DNA from: Hyphomicrobiaceae bacterium | Lineage (GTDB): Bacteria > Pseudomonadota > Alphaproteobacteria > Rhizobiales > Hyphomicrobiaceae | DNA: 64,000 bases | Direction: 5' to 3' | NCBI GenBank assembly: GCA_022842785.1 | Contig: JALHOW010000001.1 | Coordinates: forward strand, 868,001 to 932,000 | Shown here: one piece after another, positions 35,472 to 42,042 of the stretch | How the letters are laid out: each line of letters opens with the position of its first letter | How positions within the stretch are numbered: the first letter of the stretch is position 1 | The notes under the pieces: generated by a model | The model's database searches: none | Seen by the model: only the letters and a program-made list of their open reading frames with translations | What the model was told of the DNA's origin: nothing | Made by a program: the position numbers and the translations under genes

Positions 35472-37808
35472 GTGCCGAAGAAGCAGAAGCGCCGTGAGAA
35501 GCCTGATCGGCCGAGCCGGTCGGGCCAGCCGCGCAACGAGGGCAAGACAGCACCGCTACCGACGCGCGAGCAATTGCTCGAGTACCTGTCGAGCACCACG
35601 GAGAAGGTCGGCAAGCGCGAGATCGCCCGTGCCTTCAATATCCGCGGCGAGGATCGCATTGCCCTGAAGGCGCTCCTCCTGCAGCTGTCGAGCGAAGGTG
35701 CCATCGTCGGTAACCGCAAGGCCGTCAAGCCGCGCGGCAAGCTGCCGCCTGTCGGCGTGTTGGAGATCGTCGCACGCGACGACGAGGGCGAACTTGTCGC
35801 CGTCCCGGCCAACTGGGAAGCCTCCGAAGGCGAGCGCCCGAAGATCCTCGTGCGGGAAGGGCGCCGGTCGATCGGTCCCGACGGCAACGGCGCGCTCGCG
35901 ATCGGCGACCGCATTCTCGCGCGCCTTGCCCGCATCCGCGATACCGACCCCTTCGGCTATGCGCACGAGGCCGAGCCCATCAAGCGACTGCCGCGCGAGC
36001 GAAAGCGCCTGCTGGGCATCTTCCGCGCCGCCAAACGCGGCGGTGGCGGCATGATCGATCCGGTCGATCGCAAGGATCTCAAGGAGTGGCCGGTCCACGC
36101 CGGCAACGAGGGCGATGCCGCTGACGGCGAGCTCGTACGCTTCGACATCGTACGCCGCCATCGCGAGGGCGTGCCCGAGGCGCGTGTCGCGGAGCGGCTC
36201 GGCAATCCGCAGGACCAGCGCCAGATCAGCCTGATCGCTATCCATGTCCACGGCCTGCCCGATGGCTTTCCCGATAGCGTGCTTGCCGAAGTCGAGGATC
36301 TGCCGCCAATCGAAACAGAAGGCCGCTTGGATCTGACCAAGCTGCCGCTCGTCACCATCGATCCCGTCGATGCGCGTGACCACGACGATGCCGTGCTCGC
36401 GGAGCCCGATGCCGATCCGGCCAATGAAGGCGGCTTCATCGTCACGGTCGCCATTGCCGATGTCGCGCATTACGTCCGCTCAGGCACGCGCTTGGATCGT
36501 GAGGCCAAGACGCGCGGCAACTCCGTCTATTTCCCCGATCGCGTCGTGCCGATGCTGCCCGAGCGCATCTCGAACGACCTCTGCTCACTGCGCGAGGGCG
36601 AGGTGCGCGCCTGTCTCGCAGCCCGCATGATCTTCGACCGTGACGGTGAGAAGCGCCGCCACACCTTCCATCGCGCACTCATGCGCTCGGCTGCGAAACT
36701 CTCCTATCAGGAAGCGCAGGCGGCCATCGACGGCAAGCCCAGTGAACGCGCCGCGCCCATGCTCGACAAGGCACTCAAGCCTCTGTGGGCCGCTTATGCC
36801 GCGCTCGCCGCCGCACGCGATCGTCGTGCACCGCTGGATCTCGATCTGCCCGAGCGCAAGATCGAACTCGGCGAAGATGGCATGGTTCGCCGCGTGCATG
36901 TGCCCGAGCGGCTCGATGCGCATCGCCTCATCGAAGAGTTCATGATCCAGGCGAACGTGGCTGCCGCCGAGACGCTCGAGCAGGCGCGCGCTCCCGTCGT
37001 CTATCGCGTGCACGACAAGCCCAGCACGGAAAAGCTCAAGTCTCTGCGCGAGCTGCTCGAGGGCTTGGACCTGAGCTTTCCACCGGGCGACCACGTTCGC
37101 CCCAAGCATTTCAACACCGTCCTGACCCGCGCCAAGGACCAGCCGTATGCCGAATTCGTCAATGAGGTGATCCTGCGCTCGCAGGCGCAGGCCGTTTACG
37201 ACACCGCGAACCTCGGGCACTTCGGCCTCAATCTCCTCCGCTATGCGCACTTCACTTCGCCGATCCGCCGCTATGCCGATTTGCTCGTGCACCGGTCGCT
37301 GATCGCGGCACTGAAACTCGGCGCCGGTGGCATGACACCGGAGGAGAAGCCGGGCCTCAAAGCAACTGCCAAAGACATCTCGGATGCCGAGCGCCGAGCC
37401 ATGGTCGCTGAGCGCGAGACCATCGATCGGCTGATCAGCGCCTTCCTTGCCGATCGCGTGAACGCGGAGTTCTCGGGCCGCATCTCGGGTGTCACGCGCT
37501 CGGGGCTCTTCGTGAAGCTCCGCGATACGGGTGCCGACGGCTTCATTCCGGCGTCGACGCTCGGCGGAGGCGAGTTCTGGCGCCACGTCGAGGAAGCGCA
37601 CGCCCTGGTCGGCGACCGCAGCGGGCGTGGTTTCCGCCTGGGCGATTCCGTCGAGGTCCGGCTCGTGGAGGCCATACCCACGGCCGGCGCACTCAGGTTC
37701 GAGATGCTGAGCGAACCGGGGCAGATGCCCGGCGGCCACGCAGCCCGCGGGGGTGGCACTCACCGACGCGGACCGCGGATTGGTAACCGTCGCCATAGAC
37801 GCCGCTAA
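35472..37808 (+). CDS. rnr: Ribonuclease R
   Basis: RNase R is a processive 3'-5' exoribonuclease able to digest structured RNA. GTG start at 35472, 778 residues. Basic N-terminus, a winged-helix segment (TREQLLEYLSSTTEKVGKREIARAF), cold-shock domains, the RNB catalytic core (PVDARDHDDAVLAEPD, with the metal-binding Asp cluster; GNSVYFPDRVVPMLPERISNDLCSL; LLRYAHFTSPIRRYADLLVHR) and a C-terminal S1 domain (FSGRISGVTRSGLFVKL), ending in a basic Arg/His/Gly tail. Adjacent to topA in the common Rhizobiales order. Confidence 0.95.
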   Translation: MPKKQKRREKPDRPSRSGQPRNEGKTAPLPTREQLLEYLSSTTEKVGKREIARAFNIRGEDRIALKALLLQLSSEGAIVGNRKAVKPRGKLPPVGVLEIVARDDEGELVAVPANWEASEGERPKILVREGRRSIGPDGNGALAIGDRILARLARIRDTDPFGYAHEAEPIKRLPRERKRLLGIFRAAKRGGGGMIDPVDRKDLKEWPVHAGNEGDAADGELVRFDIVRRHREGVPEARVAERLGNPQDQRQISLIAIHVHGLPDGFPDSVLAEVEDLPPIETEGRLDLTKLPLVTIDPVDARDHDDAVLAEPDADPANEGGFIVTVAIADVAHYVRSGTRLDREAKTRGNSVYFPDRVVPMLPERISNDLCSLREGEVRACLAARMIFDRDGEKRRHTFHRALMRSAAKLSYQEAQAAIDGKPSERAAPMLDKALKPLWAAYAALAAARDRRAPLDLDLPERKIELGEDGMVRRVHVPERLDAHRLIEEFMIQANVAAAETLEQARAPVVYRVHDKPSTEKLKSLRELLEGLDLSFPPGDHVRPKHFNTVLTRAKDQPYAEFVNEVILRSQAQAVYDTANLGHFGLNLLRYAHFTSPIRRYADLLVHRSLIAALKLGAGGMTPEEKPGLKATAKDISDAERRAMVAERETIDRLISAFLADRVNAEFSGRISGVTRSGLFVKLRDTGADGFIPASTLGGGEFWRHVEEAHALVGDRSGRGFRLGDSVEVRLVEAIPTAGALRFEMLSEPGQMPGGHAARGGGTHRRGPRIGNRRHRRR

Positions 37809-37967
37809 CCGCGCGATAGAGCGCGGCCGCACGTGTGCTCGTGACGCACCCCACCATGCGGTCTGCGCCATGGACCTCGCCGCCGATTGGCACTATTTCC
37901 TCGATAGGCGACATGCTGAATATTCGGGCAGCGATGCTCCCGAGGTCGCCGGGTGGAAGGGCAGACC

Positions 37968-38447
37968 ATGACCCACACGCACGAACCCCACACACACGAA
38001 CCCCACACACACCACGCTGTCGATCCCCTCGCGCCGCGCGACACTTGGCAGGCGATGGGACGCGCCTCGCTCGGCAAGTGTCCAGCTTGCGGTGAAGGGC
38101 ACCTCTACCGCGCGTATCTGAAGGTTGCAGATAACTGCGATCATTGCGGCGAGGAATTGCATCACCAGCGCGCCGATGATGCACCGGCTTATTTCACCAT
38201 CTCGATCGTCGGCCACATCGTGGTCGGCGGTGCGCTCATTCTGGAGCGTGCCCTCGCGCCTGCGACCTGGATCCACATGGCGATCTGGTTGCCGCTGACG
38301 CTCTTCCTCTGCCTCACCATGTTGCCCGCGGTTAAGGGCGCGCTCATTGGCATTCAGTGGTCGAAGCGCATGCATGGTTTCGGCGGCAGCGAGGATATGC
38401 CCGAGCCCGAGCCCGCAATTGCCGGAGAACGCGGGAGCACGCGTTGA
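37968..38447 (+). CDS. DUF983-family membrane protein with His-rich N-terminus
   Basis: A 159-residue protein: a zinc-ribbon-like CPACGEGHLYRAYLKVADNC-x2-C followed by two membrane helices (ISIVGHIVVGGALILERAL and HMAIWLPLTLFLCLTML). DUF983 proteins are uncharacterised. The N-terminus is unusual: three near-identical copies of a 14-nt unit (37976-38017 region) encode HTHEPHTHEPHTHH, a likely metal-binding stretch. The ATG at 37968 has GGAAGGG upstream. Its stop overlaps the TTG start of the NUDIX gene, so the two are translationally coupled. Confidence 0.8.
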   Translation: MTHTHEPHTHEPHTHHAVDPLAPRDTWQAMGRASLGKCPACGEGHLYRAYLKVADNCDHCGEELHHQRADDAPAYFTISIVGHIVVGGALILERALAPATWIHMAIWLPLTLFLCLTMLPAVKGALIGIQWSKRMHGFGGSEDMPEPEPAIAGERGSTR

Positions 38448-39268
38448 GCGAGAACGAAGCCTTCAAGGCGCTGGTGGCCGAGCGCGCAGCCGCCAAGGGC
38501 AGCGCACCAGCAGCGGCCAAGGCGAAGGCACCCGTACTGCGTCCGCGCGATGCATCGACCCTGATCATCATCGACAGCAAGGGCGCAGCTCCGCGCGTGC
38601 TGCTCGGCAAGCGCCGCGACGACCTCAAGTTCATGCCGGGAAAGTACGTCTTTCCGGGTGGTCGTCTCGACGCCGACGACAAGATCATGATCGCGGCGCG
38701 CGAGTTGCGCGAAAGCGAAGCCGAGAAACTCATGCTCGACATGAAAGGGCACCCGAGCCCTGCTCGTGCGCGTGGCCTCGGCATGACCGCCGTGCGTGAG
38801 ACCTTCGAGGAAGCCGGCATCATCATCGGCGGAACGGCGGCGGCATCCTCCGAGATCGCACCGCCAGCCGAGAACCCATCGCTGGAGAGCCCCGCGGCAA
38901 AGACCTGGCGTCAGTTCCAGGCGCACGGCTTCGTCCCCGACCTCGCCCCGCTGACCTACCTCGCGCGCGCCATCACGCCACCTGGCCGCCCGCGCCGGTT
39001 CGATACGCGTTTCTTCTGTGTGGAGGCGTCCGCCATCACCAAAAGCACCGATCACAACGACGGCGAGTTGTCCGGTCTCGTCTGGATGACACTCGTTGAA
39101 GCGCGCGAACTCGATCTGCCGCCGATCACGCGTGTGATCCTGGAGGATCTCGGCGAACGCATAGCAAAGCGCTCGCTCGACGACGCTTCGGTGCCGATCC
39201 CCTACTACTTCAATCGCCACGGTACCTTCCGCCGCGAGATGCTCCATCTCCCCGCGTCAAGCGCCTGA
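38444..39268 (+). CDS. NUDIX hydrolase with a long insertion in the Nudix box
   Basis: A 274-residue NUDIX-fold hydrolase for a nucleoside-diphosphate-linked substrate. The glycine part of the Nudix box (KYVFPGGRLDADD) and the catalytic half (AVRETFEEAGIIIGG) are present but separated by about 50 residues instead of 14; a similar insertion is known in the NUDT19-type group, which act on CoA. Substrate is therefore possibly CoA or an acyl-CoA, but uncertain. The TTG start at 38444 overlaps the DUF983 stop codon (TTGA). Confidence 0.82.
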   Translation: MSENEAFKALVAERAAAKGSAPAAAKAKAPVLRPRDASTLIIIDSKGAAPRVLLGKRRDDLKFMPGKYVFPGGRLDADDKIMIAARELRESEAEKLMLDMKGHPSPARARGLGMTAVRETFEEAGIIIGGTAAASSEIAPPAENPSLESPAAKTWRQFQAHGFVPDLAPLTYLARAITPPGRPRRFDTRFFCVEASAITKSTDHNDGELSGLVWMTLVEARELDLPPITRVILEDLGERIAKRSLDDASVPIPYYFNRHGTFRREMLHLPASSA

Positions 39269-39505
39269 GCCCGCCCACTTTTTCGACTGATTGCGCGACT
39301 TTGCTTCGCTCGTAGGAAGCGGTCGGAGCTTATGCTCGCGCGCGCATAACGAACGCGGCGTAATGCGGCCTTCTGACGCATAAATTGTGGCCAAATTCAA
39401 TCACCTGATGAATCGAATTCAGACGCCGTGGTTGACGCCCACGCCTACCCCTGCTTGTCTCCGCCTGCCAGAGACGCGGAGAAGCAACACCGCGGCTTGT
39501 CAGCC
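39269..39505. other. Intergenic region after the NUDIX gene
   Basis: Non-coding by all signs: short frames only, no ribosome site. Two small hairpins near its right end (CTCCGC/GCGGAG at about 39460-39480 and CGGCT/AGCCG near 39493-39505) lead into the structured-RNA candidate. Confidence 0.4.
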
Positions 39506-39668
39506 GGCGACGGGGGACCATCTGGCGGTCCGAGCGAGGGAGCACAACACCGAAAGCCCGAATGCGATGCGGTAGCCGCACTCAGCGGCTCACGTTCCGG
39601 CTTCCGGTGTCGATGCGGTGCTGAGCCTCCACCACGGGACTGCGCTTGCGCAGCCCGGGTCGCCTTTT
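39506..39668 (+). ncRNA. Candidate structured RNA with a closed multi-branch fold, upstream of rlpA
   Basis: By-eye folding gives a closed multi-branch structure of about 160 nt: closing stem GGCGAC (39506-39511) with GTCGCC (39659-39664); hairpin GGACC/GGTCC (39515-39531); a long branch with GAGG/CCTC, AGCAC/GTGCT and the 12-bp, one-mismatch stem ACACCGaAAGCC/GGCTTcCGGTGT (39547-39558 with 39599-39610), capped by AGCCGC/GCGGCT (39574-39590); and a third hairpin GGGACTGCGC/GCGCAGCCC (39636-39656). TTTT follows the closing stem. It could be a free small RNA or an rlpA leader. I do not recognise it as 6S, SRP, tmRNA, RNase P or a known riboswitch. Confidence 0.45.
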
Positions 39669-39684
39669 GAAGACTGGAGGTCGT

Positions 39685-40284
39685 ATGCGTATCCTGCGAG
39701 CACTGCCGATTGCCATCGGTATGACTGTTGCCGCTCTGGCAACGCCGGCATCAGCAGATTCAGGTTACACATTTGAAGGCAGAAGCGAATATCGCGACAG
39801 TATCTCGGTCAACTCCTACCGTCGCTCGAACCTCGGCGCCATGGACGCACGTCCCTCACAGCGAGCCGAACGCCAGGAAGGCCGCCGGAGCCGAACGGCA
39901 CGCGTCCGTGACGATGAAAGCCGCGAAACACGGCGGACTTCGCGCCGCAGCGCGCGGGTCGCCTCGCTCGGTAACGATACCGGCGCAAGCTCGAGTGGTG
40001 GCGGACATCACGGCGTTGCGTCGTTCTACTGGCAGCCCCAGCGCGTCGCTTCCGGCGGCTGGTTCAATCCCAATGCCATGACGGCCGCCCACAAGACGCT
40101 GCCATTCGGCACACGCGTACGTGTCACGCACGCCGCCAACGGCCGTTCGGTGGTCGTGACGATCAATGACCGTGGACCGTACATCGCGGGCCGGATCATC
40201 GATCTCTCGAAGGCTGCTGCTGGTGTGATTGGTATGCAGGGTCAGGGCATTGCGCGGATACGCATGGAAGTTCTGGGGCGCTGA
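39685..40284 (+). CDS. rlpA: RlpA-like septal lytic transglycosylase / DPBB protein
   Basis: RlpA proteins cut denuded peptidoglycan glycans at division sites. The 199-residue protein has a signal peptide (MRILRALPIAIGMTVAALATPASA), a long basic low-complexity region (about residues 45-95, Arg/Ser-rich) and a C-terminal double-psi beta-barrel: GVASFYWQPQRVASGGWFNP, AAHKTLPFGTRVRVTHAANG, VVVTINDRGPYIAGRIIDLSKAAAGVIGM. There is no lipobox and no SPOR domain, so it is a short RlpA-like form. GGAGG precedes the ATG at 39685. Confidence 0.88.
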   Translation: MRILRALPIAIGMTVAALATPASADSGYTFEGRSEYRDSISVNSYRRSNLGAMDARPSQRAERQEGRRSRTARVRDDESRETRRTSRRSARVASLGNDTGASSSGGGHHGVASFYWQPQRVASGGWFNPNAMTAAHKTLPFGTRVRVTHAANGRSVVVTINDRGPYIAGRIIDLSKAAAGVIGMQGQGIARIRMEVLGR

Positions 40285-40312
40285 AACCCCGGTAATGCGA
40301 GGCAACATTAAG

Positions 40313-40342
40313 CGGCACGCCAACACCTGGCGTGCCGTTTTT
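40313..40342 (+). terminator. Rho-independent terminator after rlpA
   Basis: Perfect 10-bp stem CGGCACGCCA/TGGCGTGCCG (40313-40322 with 40328-40337), 5-nt loop, then TTTTT. Located 28 nt after the rlpA stop. Confidence 0.9.
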
Positions 40343-40487
40343 CCTTTCCGCTGCTCTCGGCCCTCTCACAAAAAGCTGATGCCCGACCGAACTTGCAGGC
40401 GGGTCGCGGCGTCTCATCTTTATGCAGTGGCCGAGCAGAAGGTGCCTGGATGGAGCCCGGGACCTGCCGGCCAAAGGAGCCGCCAAC

Positions 40488-40703
40488 ATGTACGAAAAAA
40501 CAAACGATGATCTTGAGCAGCCCGTTCGCCGGACTTACCCGGCCATGATGCTGAACGCCGATGACGTAGCAGCCCTGTCAACGCTCATGTTCGAACTTCG
40601 TGAGATGACACAGTCGCGCCGGTCCTTTGCCGCGGCGAGCACTTTCCTGCGCCGCTTTGGTGCCGAGAGTGAAGGTCCCCGCCTCGTCCCGGTGGATGCC
40701 TGA
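40488..40703 (+). CDS. Small hypothetical protein
   Basis: A 71-residue soluble protein with an AAAGGAGC Shine-Dalgarno before the ATG at 40488. It is mostly helical, with an acidic N-terminus and the segment MFELREMTQSRRSFAAASTFLRRFG. No recognised domain. It stands alone between the rlpA terminator and a VOC gene. The strong ribosome site and codon pattern support a real gene. Confidence 0.55.
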   Translation: MYEKTNDDLEQPVRRTYPAMMLNADDVAALSTLMFELREMTQSRRSFAAASTFLRRFGAESEGPRLVPVDA

Positions 40704-40808
40704 CGCTGCTGCACGCTGGTATTCCTCCCCTGCGCCGATGAGCTTGGCCGGGAGCCTCGCAGCGCGCTAGGCTCCCTTAAGCAAACAGCTCAAACGGGAG
40801 GATCACCG

Positions 40809-41195
40809 ATGGCGACGTTCAAGTGGGACCACATTCATCTGCGCAGCCCCGATCCGGAGGCGACAGCGGCGTTCTACCAGCGCATGTTCGGCGCCGAGGT
40901 GATCCGCACCCAGCAGCCGGGAGGCAAGACCCGCGTCGACCTCAAGATCGGTGGCGGCAGCGTATTCATTGCGCCGGTCGCGCCGGGCGATGGCGTCGCC
41001 TCGCCGCCGAAGACGCCCTATCAGGGCCTCGATCATTTCGGGCTCGAAGTGACCGGCATCGACGCGGTGGTCGCGGATCTCAAGAAGAAGGGCGCCGAGT
41101 TCACCATGGAGCCGAACAACATTCGGCCCGGCGTGCGCATTGCTTTCCTGCGCGGGCCCGAGGGCGTCTCCATCGAGCTGCTCGAGCGGAGCTGA
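40809..41195 (+). CDS. VOC-family (glyoxalase/bleomycin-resistance fold) protein
   Basis: A 128-residue single-domain VOC protein: KWDHIHLRSPDPEATAAFYQRMFG at the N-terminus with the metal-ligand His, GLDHFGLEVTGIDAVVADLKKKG in the second half and a C-terminal Glu in EGVSIELLERS. Members bind a metal and act as isomerases, dioxygenases or drug-binding proteins; the substrate here is unknown. GGGAGG upstream supports the start. Confidence 0.85.
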   Translation: MATFKWDHIHLRSPDPEATAAFYQRMFGAEVIRTQQPGGKTRVDLKIGGGSVFIAPVAPGDGVASPPKTPYQGLDHFGLEVTGIDAVVADLKKKGAEFTMEPNNIRPGVRIAFLRGPEGVSIELLERS

Positions 41196-41208
41196 GACTT
41201 AAGCGCCC

Positions 41209-41949
41209 TCAGCAGCGCTGCTTGATCTCGGCCTGGAGTTCGGCACGGACTTCCCCGGCCAGCGCTGCCACGCGCGCGCGCTGGCCGGTTTGCATGCCGT
41301 CGACCTCGCGCCCGAATGTATCGAGCGCCCAGTCGAGTTCGGCACTGGCAAAGCGCAGCTTGCCGCAGTCGAGTGTCTTGCGCAGCGCGCGGTAGGCGAA
41401 GAGCCGCGTGCCGTTGGAGAACTCCATCGGCGTCGGCGCCCGCATCATCCAGGATTGTGTTGGATCGGCGATCATCGCGCGCAGGAGCGCGAGGCAGTCG
41501 ACTCCGGCACCGCAGCGTGCCGTGTCCTGCTCGAGATCGCGCTCGGTAAGCGCCTTCGGCTGTGGCGTCGGCGGCGGCCGAACAGCCGGCGGTGCCGAAA
41601 TAGCGAGATCTGGTGGAGCTGGCTTGGTCGGCACGGGCTTTACTGGTGGTGCAGGCGGCGGTGCCGGCGCGACGACGCGGGGCCTTTCGGGAGCTACGGG
41701 CGCGCGACGCGGCTCGGGCGGCGGCGCGTACACGATCTTCGCAGGAGGCTGCGCAGCCCGATGTACCGTCGTGCCATTGTCCCACGAATCCTTGAGCGAG
41801 AGCCGCTCCTGTTCTTGCTGAGCTTCGATTTCGCCTGTGTAGCGCTCGGGCGGCGGCTCCTCCGCGCACGCCGTCACGCCGACAGCGATCAGAGCCGCGA
41901 GAACGGCTCTGTATCCATGTCGGCACTGACGCGCGGCTGGCAATGGCAT
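41209..41949 (-). CDS. Proline-rich lipoprotein of unknown function
   Basis: A roughly 246-residue lipoprotein: basic N-region, hydrophobic stretch and lipobox GVTAC. A Pro/Ala-rich middle (about residues 70-135) precedes a folded C-terminal part with Cys residues (DLEQDTARCGAGVDCLALLRAMI, ALRKTLDCGKLRFASAELDWALDTFG). It lies downstream of the TonB-dependent receptor on the same strand (gap about 90 nt), so it may belong to the same metal-uptake unit. An in-frame TTG at 41976 is an alternative start inside a hairpin. No recognised domain. Confidence 0.7.
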   Translation of the reverse strand: MPLPAARQCRHGYRAVLAALIAVGVTACAEEPPPERYTGEIEAQQEQERLSLKDSWDNGTTVHRAAQPPAKIVYAPPPEPRRAPVAPERPRVVAPAPPPAPPVKPVPTKPAPPDLAISAPPAVRPPPTPQPKALTERDLEQDTARCGAGVDCLALLRAMIADPTQSWMMRAPTPMEFSNGTRLFAYRALRKTLDCGKLRFASAELDWALDTFGREVDGMQTGQRARVAALAGEVRAELQAEIKQRC

Positions 41950-41960
41950 CCCGGTCTGTC

Positions 41961-41984
41961 CGGACGAAATGAACAATTCGTCCG
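41961..41984 (-). other. Small hairpin before the lipoprotein start
   Basis: Perfect 8-bp inverted repeat CGGACGAA/TTCGTCCG (41961-41968 with 41977-41984) with an 8-nt loop, located just upstream of the ATG at 41949. It could mask the ribosome site or mark a processing point between receptor and lipoprotein. No T-run. Confidence 0.35.
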
Positions 41985-42042
41985 TAAGACTATGGGTCAG
42001 CCTTTAAGTTCCTCTTAATGCTGTGGATGCCACCGCGATCCC

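Noticed and set aside
37753-37971. 72-codon plus-strand frame between rnr and the DUF983 gene, ending in an ATGA overlap
   Set aside because: It overlaps rnr by 56 nt, lacks a ribosome site and has no recognisable domain; treated as a chance frame.
39506-39668. 6S RNA, SRP RNA, tmRNA piece or cobalamin riboswitch as identity of the structured region
   Set aside because: The diagnostic motifs (GGAA-type SRP loop, tmRNA T-loop and tag, B12 box, 6S bubble) are not present; only the fold is supported.
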